Part shown: piece after piece, positions 56,775-64,000 of the stretch
Layout of the letters: the number at the start of each line of letters is the position of its first letter
Position numbering within the stretch: position 1 is the first letter of the stretch
NCBI GenBank assembly: GCA_030407085.1
Contig: CM059584.1
Span: 68,207,501-68,271,500, forward strand
Reading direction: 5' to 3'
Source of the DNA: Trichopria drosophilae
Lineage: Eukaryota > Arthropoda > Insecta > Hymenoptera > Diapriidae
Length of the DNA stretch: 64,000 nucleotides
Translations under genes and position numbers: made by a program
Notes under the pieces: model-generated
Databases searched by the model: none
What the model was told of the DNA's origin: nothing
What the model saw: only the letters and a program-made list of their open reading frames with translations

Positions 56775-56850
56775 TTCGTTTCGACCGAGAATCAAACCCC
56801 GGTACTCTGCGCAGCAAGTTCGAAGCGCAACCACTTGGCCACACTCACTG
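56775..56850 (-). repeat. tRNA-Ser-like block (SINE head or pseudogene)
   Basis: On the minus strand GTGTGGCCAAGTGGTTGCGC resembles a Ser/Leu-type A box, and CCGGGGTTTGATTCTCGG resembles a T arm with a B box. The T loop has one base too many and no acceptor stem pairs, so it is not a functional tRNA. Confidence 0.45.
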
Positions 56851-57899
56851 TTGTGAAATGATGAAAAAATAACGAATATAGTTGAAGCAGAAAGTAGAGA
56901 ATTTTTCTACGTGTTTATATAACAATGTATTCGGGCAAACTAAAATACATTAAATACCACAATTCACAGCGAAATTTCACTGAATTATTTACTTTAACAA
57001 CAACCGAAACAAAGAGTTGGTCTTTTTCTGTATGTATATAAAATAACATAGATACATAAAACATTTTTTTAATCTTTTTTTCGCGCTCGAAAATATGTTG
57101 TTTCAAATTTTTCCCTGTAAACACGAAAAGTAACAGTTATGTAATATTTACGTAATGGTTACATTGTTACATAACTGTTACTTTTGTATTTGCAGGGTTG
57201 TTATAGGAAACAAAAGTTAATTTACATATAATTTTATGAACTCGTGCATCTATTCAATCTATTCATCTGCCCAAACGGGCGCAACGCTCGTTTTTTTATT
57301 TTTTTAGTCACTCAAGTATGGATCCCTATCAGGAACCTTTCACTTGAAAGAGCGACTGTGCGTCGCACCGACCACAGGGCAATTGCTGTTGGTGATCTTA
57401 TATATACAATATATATATACATATCATTCGTCAAAGATATCTTGAAAGTGTCGAAAAGTTCTCTGATGGATATCTTTTAGATATCTATAAAACATCTTCT
57501 ACATATATCGAAATAGTTATTTTCGTATCAAGGGCGTAAAAGAACTTATGCGCCCGTAGGTGATCACCGCGCCCGAGAGGCTGGCGAAAACTATCCCTGG
57601 GGGTCGAAACGTCGAAATTTGATGAAAAACTATAGGGTAATTTTTTTGCCGAGGTGACCAAATTCAATACTTTTTCAGACAATATAGTTATAAGCATTTT
57701 AAACCAGTTTTTATGGCATTATCGTTGACTTTAGGAAGAAAATACATACAACCTTTTTTGTAGAGAATTTCATGCTCTATCTTTTTGGTTTGAAACATTT
57801 TTTAATAAAATTTGTATTTTTCAAAATAAATACAAAAAACTTCGAAGAAACTTAATTGGGGCTAATTTTTTTTTGTAATGGATGGATGGATCTGCCCCA

Positions 57900-58390
57900 A
57901 AATCTAATCAGATCTAAATTATGCCAAGACGCGTATTTAAAAAAAAATGTATGTCAATACGCTTATGCTCAATTTATCACTTTTTATATTTCTCGAGAAA
58001 TTGGATTGAATGGTAAAATACACATTCTTTTACTTTGTTTTGTTTACTTACATCTTATTTGCGGCTTTAGAGTGCTACTTTTACGAAATTTGCTCTTTAC
58101 ATGGGTAAAGTCTATTTATTAAATTCTTAAAATTTGATTATGATTTTAGAGCATTGTAAATAAATTGGATGCTATTTATTCTAAAACTTATTATTTTATA
58201 TACATAATTGCAGTGAAAGGTCACATTTTTTCTTATCCGGTACAAAAAATTGTAAAATGAGTTTTTGTTCGTTTTAATATGAATATACACGAAAGTTTCG
58301 AACAAGCAAACACGGCACCTGAACCGCGGGAACGCTGCGTACCCGCGGATCGGGCAGGCAGCGTGCCCAAATTGCAGGAAGGCAGCGTGT
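57900..58390. other. AT-rich interior of the TA-flanked element
   Basis: Only short frames (57856-58122) without domain signatures. Confidence 0.45.
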
Positions 58391-58715
58391 CATGAGTTAT
58401 GACGTTCCACCTAACCGAATTCGGGGTTCGACGTCCCGAAAGAGTGGGGATGCCGCCGCTGCGTGCTGTGGCGCGCTACCCGCAAAACCTTCTCTCCGTG
58501 TAGGTGTCGAACTTTGCGAACTTAATAGGAATAATAGTATAACGATACTCGTGCGCTGTGTAGGTGTTCCCACACTCGCTTTTTTAACACCCTCGCTTCG
58601 CTCGGGGGACAAACTGAGCTCGTGTGGGAAATACCTACTTTGCGCACTCGTATCATTTATTAACCAATAAGACTCATACCGAAATTTGTGCTCGAACCCT
58701 TATTGGAAAAAAGAG

Positions 58716-59640
58716 TATGTTTAAATATAAATCAATGGAAATTTGTGCAGGTGGTAAAGGGGAACAGACACCCCACCAATTAAATCATAGATATATCAGT
58801 GATCCAAATGTGCCAATTTCTTTTTAACATCATTTTCTACCATTTATTTTTTCGAACATGAATAATTGATATTTTCTACACCAAACGACAATTTTACAAA
58901 TCCATACCATAAATTGTTTGAAATCGTGAATAAAATTAACAAATAAATTTTTTCAACGAAAAATTTAAAATACTGTGGACTTTGAAGGCTTTTTGCTTTT
59001 TTTGCCCTGTTCTGCCGCGTTTTGACAAGAAAACAGTTCTCCCGTAACTCAAAATCATAATTTTAATGGTTTTCGTGGTCGTTCATTATGAATCCGGAGT
59101 CAGATTCGCGAAATTAAAAATGGCAGCCCTAATATGGCGAACGTCTTAGGGAAATATTCGTATTTTTTAAATATAAAAAATACTATCGTATTCTACGCAA
59201 AATTCAGAATAAAAATGCCGTACATCATTTTCTTCCATGACGTGTTGATTTCCACGGCTCCTCCCCTTAAACAAATATAATTCAAATTTCGCTGCTTTTT
59301 CCTGCAATGCATTGGGTAGTAATTGCGTTAAATATGTGGAAATGTTCCACCTGCACAAATTTCAATTTATTCATATTTAACTATGTACCAAGTTAAAGTT
59401 GTTTTTTGCAAATACAGACTTCTGAAGATATTTCAATAAAAAGAAATGGTGAGTTAATTAGGAAATAACAATGCAAATTTGTACAATTTGGAGGAAATAT
59501 ATTTTTTACCAAAATTGAATACAATTTGAATATCAACATACAAATTTGACAAATTACGTATTGTTGTTTCTGCTTTCAAACCGAAAAAATCAACGGATGA
59601 ATTGCAAATACGATATCACAGTCAGGGGGTATGAAAATAT
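58716..59640. other. Centre of the foldback-like structure
   Basis: No gene. At 59075-59150 lies another diverged copy of the GTCGCTGATTACGAATCTGA / AAAATGGCGG...AATATGGCG module. Confidence 0.5.
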
Positions 59641-61090
59641 CTTGGAGGTGGTTTCAAATTTGTGCTACTTTCCCTTCTTAAATAATGCATTTTTCCCTTC
59701 ACGGTGGTTTTTTTCTAGCTAAGCATTCGAGCACAAAATTCGGTATTAGTCTTATTGGTCAGTAAATGACTCAAGGGTACGTTTTCAACTGTAAAATAAT
59801 TTTGTGCTACTTTCCCTTCGTAAAGAATGACTATTTTCCCTTAAAGGTGAATTATTTTCAATAAGGGATGGAGCACAAAACTCGGTAATTGTCTTATTGG
59901 TTAATAAATGTCTTAAGGGTACGGTTTTTTATTGTAAAATAATTTTGTGCTACTTTCTATTATTAAATAATGCTTTCTTTTTCATTAAGGCTGGGTTTTT
60001 CCAATGAGTGTTGAAGCACAAAATTCGGTGTTAGTTTTATTGGTTAGAAAATTACTGACAGGTATGTCTTGAACTAAAATAATTTTGTGCTACTTTCCGT
60101 TCGTAAATAATGATAACCTTTCCTTAAGGGTGAAGTTCTTTCAATAAGAGTTGGAACACAAAATTCGGTATTACCTATATTGTTTAGTAAATCACGCAAG
60201 GGTACGTTTTCTACTATGAAATAATTGTGTGCTACTTTCCCTTCGTAAATAATGACTATTTTTCCTTAAGGGTGGATTTTTTCCAATAAGGGTTGGACCA
60301 CTAAATTCGGTATGTGTCTTATTGGTTAGTAAATGACTCAAGGGTACGTATTCAACTATAAAATAATTGTGTGCTCTTTTCTCTTCTTAAACAATGCATT
60401 TTTTTCCTTTGGGGTGGTTTTTTTCCAATAAGGGTTCGAGCACAAAATTCGGTGTTAGTCTTATTGGTTAATAAATGACTCAAGGGTACGTATTCAACTG
60501 TAAAATAATTTTGTGCTACTTTCTTTTCATAAATAATCATCATTTTCCCTGAAGGATGAATTTTTTCCAATAAGGGTTGGAGCACAAAATTCGGTATTAG
60601 TATTATTGGTTAATAAATAACTCAAGGGTACGTCTTAAACTATAAAATAATTTTGTGCTACTTTCCCTTCATAAATAATCATTATTTTGCCTTAAGGGTG
60701 ATTTTTTTCCAATAAGGGTTGGAGCACAAAATTCGGTATTAGTATTATTGGTTAATAAATAACTCAAGGGTACGTCTTAAACTATAAAATAATTTTGTGC
60801 TACTTTCCCTTCATAAATAATCATTATTTTGCCTTAAGGGTGATTTTTTTCCATTAAGGGGGCGAGCACAAAATTCGGCATCAGTCTTATTGGTTAATAA
60901 ATGACTCAAGGGTACATTTTCAACTAGAAAATAATTTTGTGCTACTTTCCAATAAGGGTTCTAGCAAAATTCGGTGTTAATCTTATTGGTCAATAAATGA
61001 CTCAAGGGTACTTTTTCATCTGTAAAATAATTTTGTGCTACTTTCCCTTATTAAATAATGCATTTTTTTTTAAGGGTGGGCTTTTCAAAT
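59640..61090. repeat. Right-arm ~140-bp tandem repeats
   Basis: About ten units with TTTTGTGCTACTTTCCCTTC, TTTTTCCAATAAGGGTTGGA and GCACAAAATTCGGTATTAG, inverted relative to the left arm. Two neighbouring units near 60570-60860 are almost identical, suggesting recent unequal exchange. Confidence 0.88.
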
Positions 61091-61368
61091 GAGGGTTGGA
61101 TCGCGAAATTGGATATTTGTTGCATCCGTTAGCATAAAGATCGGAAAGTCTCTCTGATATAGAAAATATGATGTATCTTCTTTGTTGGCACACTTTACTT
61201 AATTTTTTAAGCTTTTTTGTGGGTTTCATTCTTTGCTAAGGGCCGTTTTTGCAATAAGGGCTGGTATTTGGATTTAGCGGTTTGCATAGTTCAAAAGCAC
61301 ATAAAAAGCACATAAAAAGCACATAATTATGCACCTTTTCCGGATTGTACCTGATTAGTAGGGTGCAT

Positions 61369-62147
61369 CGAAAAAACAAAAATTGTGAGTTCGGACAAGG
61401 GGGATTGCGGAAAAGTTGTGGAACCTCAATATGAAAACGTGTGCGAAAGATGAATTCGATCGGATATTTTTTGATCTCCCCAACCGAACCTTGAAATTCT
61501 GAGATTTTACGTAAAATTGACATATGCAAAGATGCGTGCAGAGTTGTCTCACTGAGTGTAAATTTTGATAAATTAGCATGTTTTAGTCACAAAAATGGAG
61601 ATTAATGTTATTTTGAAACGTGCTACAGAATTTTGACCTTACTGAGGGATCCTTTACGATGTCCAAAAATGTCTAGAAACTCCGATTTTTCAGTAAAATT
61701 ATACACTTTCGTACGCAGTTCATCGTTCGCTTCATTAAGATTGACTCTAGGAAGATGGTTGCAATTATATGGAGACGTTGGGTGTTAAGTGCATTGCGAA
61801 CGAAAAAGGACTAGATATTGCAAATGAAAACTGTCCATGTTTAAAAGTAAAAATCTCAAATTCTTGGATAAATAAACATTTCCGACATATACATCCTCTC
61901 AGACTTTCAATCCCAATAAACACTGGAAACATTTTATGCAATAAAAAAAGTAGTACCCAAGTTGCCACTAGGCGGTGACGTTTCCCGATAGTAAAATGAG
62001 ATTTCTGATAATCATATGCAAGCAAGCTGAATGCAATTTTACTTGGTCTTTTGTACCTATGACTTGTTGTCTTGCTTGCGGCTTATGTTTTATAGTAAGA
62101 TTATTCTACAGAATATATATTGTCTGCCAGATATAAAGCTTATTATA
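61369..62147. other. AT-rich stretch, no gene seen
   Basis: Open frames on both strands (61769-61978 plus, 61765-62025 minus) overlap each other and have no domain. Confidence 0.45.
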
Positions 62148-62149
62148 TA

Positions 62150-62540
62150 CAGGGTGGCCGATTTATCTGAAGACATCGAAATATCTCGAGAACTATGCAC
62201 AGAATCAAAAAAGTTGTCGGATGAAAGTTGTTCGACACGAAGGGGGGCATCCAGTGATAATGAAATGTACCCCCTCCCCCATCCCCTGGGGGTGGAGTGG
62301 GGGCAAAAACAATAAAACTTAAATAGGAACCCCCAGTTTTTATTGCAGATTTGGATTCTCCGGAAAAAAGTACACCAATTTGACCTAGGAGCTGTTGCAT
62401 TTTGGTTCACAGGTGGCGCTGTAATCGATAAAAATCCAAATTTATCTGAAGACATTGAAATACCTCGAGAACTATGCACAGAATCAAAAAAGTTGTCGGA
62501 TGAAAGTTGTTCGACACGAAGGGGGGCATCCAGGGGGCAA
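62150..62540. repeat. Direct repeat next to a TA/CAGGGTGG tip
   Basis: TA-CAGGGTGGCCGATTTATC at 62148 resembles a mariner-type tip. About 95 bases (ATTTATCTGAAGACAT through GGGGGGCATCCAG) recur at about 62440-62534. No opposite end found. Confidence 0.6.
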
Positions 62541-63400
62541 ATAGGGACAATTTGATCCCTTTATGAAAAATTAATATTAAAAATTCTAATATTAGAATTT
62601 TTAATATTAGAATTTTGTAATATCAATTGCGAAAATTGTTATTCTGAATATGAAATTTTAATAATGTCCATTCGAAAAATTAAGATTATGAATAATTGAT
62701 ATTCTTCATATTAAAAATCAAAACTGATTACATAAAAATCGTGCATACAATATGGAAGCAATTTTATAAATAAGTTTTCTACCTTCAATAAAATTACATT
62801 TTAGGTTTTAAATTTATTATTTAATAAACAAAAAGAGGACATCACGCAATCCATTAAAAAACGCGTCATGTCCCTTCACTCAGCTCATTCATTCTCTCTC
62901 TATATGTTTTTTCCGAAATGAGAATAAATAAGCTGAACATTGACGGTCAAACCAGCTTCTATTAAACAAAACGAAACTCTTACTTCATTTGGGGATTTCG
63001 TCGCCATCTACCGGACCCCGAGAGAACTCACGTGGTTTCATACATGTACATCGCTTGCATTTCGGCCATCACCGGCGCCGGTTCTGTTACATAACGCTAG
63101 AGGGCGACATAACTCGAAAATAAAGTAGCATATCATTTTATACATAAGTTGAGTCACACGTAACCAGTTCACCTACATTTTTCTCTACTTTCCTGAAGGG
63201 AAGTAAATGGATATCGCGACTTTCTAATCCCCATATTAAAATTTAGTATTCACGGTCTCTCAGTGTAAGACTGTTTTTGAAGTCCATTGTATTGGTAGTA
63301 ATTCGGTCGGAGGTCACTTTGCTTTTAGAATAACAACTTTCCGTTTACGTGACTATTTTTTGTCTACCCTTCATTGCTTAAATCGAATTCCAAGTTAAAA
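62541..63400. other. AT-rich spacer and 5' flank of the transposase
   Basis: It contains AT palindromes (AATATTAGAATTTTTAATATT near 62580-62610) and no domain-bearing frame. The part from about 63120 may be the 5' UTR of the following gene. Confidence 0.45.
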
Positions 63401-64000
63401 ATGAATCCTGCTACAGTTCCCGAAAAAATCGAAATGATTCTTATTTATGGTGAATGTAAGAGGAATATTGACGATGCTGTTGCGTTGTATGCTGAGCGTT
63501 TTCCAGATAATGCTCGCTCGCGTTCTTTTTTTTACAAAGTTGTGAATGCCTTTCACTCTGATGGCAGCGTACAAATGAAAAAAAGGAAGCGAAGATTAAC
63601 AGTTACAGGAGAAGCTAACGAAGTAGCTGTACTAGCAGCTATTCACCAAAATCCACGTGTAAGCACACGACAATTACATCGCGATTCCGGCATTTCCAGA
63701 GACAGTATTCAAAGAATATTGCATCGTCATAAGTTTCACCCATATCACATTTCACTGCACCAGGAACTAGATGGCGATGATTTTCATAACCGCGTGGTGT
63801 TTTATGAATGGGCATTTCAAAAAATGCAAACGAACCACAATTTCTTTGCTAATGTATTATTTTCAGATGAATCTACATTCACGAACCATGGTGGCGTCAA
63901 TAGGCATAATATGCATTATTGGAGCGTAGAAAATCCCCATTGGTTACGACAAGTTAATCATCAACGTCCTTGGTCGGTGAACGTTTGGTGTGGAATCATA
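63401..64000 (+). CDS. mariner-superfamily transposase, 5' part
   Basis: It opens at the ATG at 63401 and is uninterrupted for 200 codons to the window edge. The N-terminus (EKIEMILIYGECKRNIDDAV through KVVNAF) is a helix-turn-helix of the kind seen in insect IS630/mariner relatives. The middle (STRQLHRDSGISRDSIQRIL) is a second helix-turn-helix. The DDE domain starts with LFSDESTF, where the Asp is the likely first catalytic residue, then YWSVENPHW and WSVNVWCGII, after which the second Asp is expected beyond the edge. It would cut and paste a TA-targeting element. No stop is seen, so it may be intact, but the 3' end and both inverted repeats are unseen. Confidence 0.85.
   Translation, partial: MNPATVPEKIEMILIYGECKRNIDDAVALYAERFPDNARSRSFFYKVVNAFHSDGSVQMKKRKRRLTVTGEANEVAVLAAIHQNPRVSTRQLHRDSGISRDSIQRILHRHKFHPYHISLHQELDGDDFHNRVVFYEWAFQKMQTNHNFFANVLFSDESTFTNHGGVNRHNMHYWSVENPHWLRQVNHQRPWSVNVWCGII

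Larger units (their letters stand above)
56192..58500. mobile_element. TA-flanked element, CACGGAGARAAGG ends
   Basis: TA (56190-56191 and 58501-58502) flanks CACGGAGAAAAGGTTTTGCG and the mirror CGCAAAACCTTCTCTCCGTG, 20 bp with one mismatch. GC-rich flanks lie next to both ends and the interior is AT-rich. No transposase found. It shares its tips with the MITE at 13411-14050. Confidence 0.82.
55680..58647. mobile_element. Non-autonomous element with Crypton-like ends
   Basis: GTGCGCAAAGT (55680-55690) and ACTTTGCGCAC (58637-58647) are the same 11-bp ends as the tyrosine-recombinase element at 416-2769. The left part also has GCGTGCGGTAA-type subterminal repeats (about 55760-55815) and a C-run, TCGCCCCCCCCCCC, like that element's GC-rich block. 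There is no recombinase. A 2.3-kb TA-flanked element is nested at 56192-58500. The left-arm tandem repeat is continuous on either side, which shows this is an insertion. Confidence 0.65.
55010..61368. mobile_element. Foldback-like structure with tandem-repeat arms
   Basis: The outer words CTAATCAGGTA...GGAAAAGGTGCATA (55018-55050) are mirrored at 61320-61360. Inward, both arms carry ~140-bp tandem repeats in opposite orientation: about four units plus a fragment on the left and about ten on the right. The left arm is split by another element (55680-58647). The centre (58711-59640) has no gene. Long inverted arms built from tandem repeats are the hallmark of Foldback/Galileo-type elements, but no transposase or clear target duplication was seen. 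Confidence 0.6.

Noticed and set aside
56775..56850. Functional tRNA-Ser gene
   Set aside because: T loop one base too long and no acceptor stem.
58392..58670. Frame spanning the end of the TA-flanked element
   Set aside because: It crosses two transposon boundaries (58500 and 58647), so it is unlikely to be a gene.
59640..61090. CRISPR-like array
   Set aside because: ~140-bp tandem units without short repeats and unique spacers, in eukaryotic DNA; a satellite-like arm.

Overview
The window is animal, almost certainly insect, genomic DNA. It is AT-rich, with spliced genes, poly(A)-tailed LINEs and insect-type transposons. One host coding piece is recognisable: the first coding exon of an ELAV/Hu-family RNA-binding protein (6192-6463, plus strand). 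Its N-terminus looks hymenopteran to me, which is recollection and not a search. No further host exon was found, so most of the window may be a very long ELAV intron or intergenic DNA filled with mobile elements.

Layout. 0.4-2.8 kb: a Crypton-like tyrosine-recombinase element with one intron. 2.8-13 kb: the ELAV exon among non-autonomous DNA elements, several of them long inverted repeats. 13.3-30.4 kb: a decayed LINE (minus strand) split by a 14.6-kb hAT transposon with an exact 8-bp target duplication. The hAT transposase reads as two exons, and its ~10-kb intron holds a young, full-length 6.9-kb Gypsy-type LTR retrotransposon. That retrotransposon has an intact gag-pol and an extra 3' ORF of unknown function. 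A piggyBac-type non-autonomous element sits in the hAT 5' region. 30.6-37.6 kb: a solo LTR, a piggyBac transposase relic and a 2-kb palindromic element. 37.6-39.5 kb: a truncated copia pol.

40.3-53.3 kb: one Jockey-type LINE on the minus strand, cut into pieces by a 731-bp TIR element, a solo LTR, a short palindromic element and a 6.9-kb Transib (RAG1-like) element. The Transib is bounded by heptamer/nonamer ends and a 5-bp duplication CGCCT. It is a head-to-head palindrome of two damaged transposase copies flanked by tandem repeats. 55-61.4 kb: a foldback-like structure whose arms are ~140-bp tandem repeats. It is invaded by an element with the same 11-bp ends as the Crypton, which is itself invaded by a TA-flanked element. 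63.4 kb to the end: the 5' part of a mariner-superfamily transposase gene running off the window.

Most genes here belong to mobile elements, so they do not form a host pathway. What links them is nesting. Target duplications and LINE reading frames that resume across insertions give a relative order: Jockey and the decayed LINE are oldest, then Transib, hAT and the small elements, with Gypsy youngest. A sequence module built around GGTCGCTGATTACGAAT recurs inside several otherwise unrelated elements.
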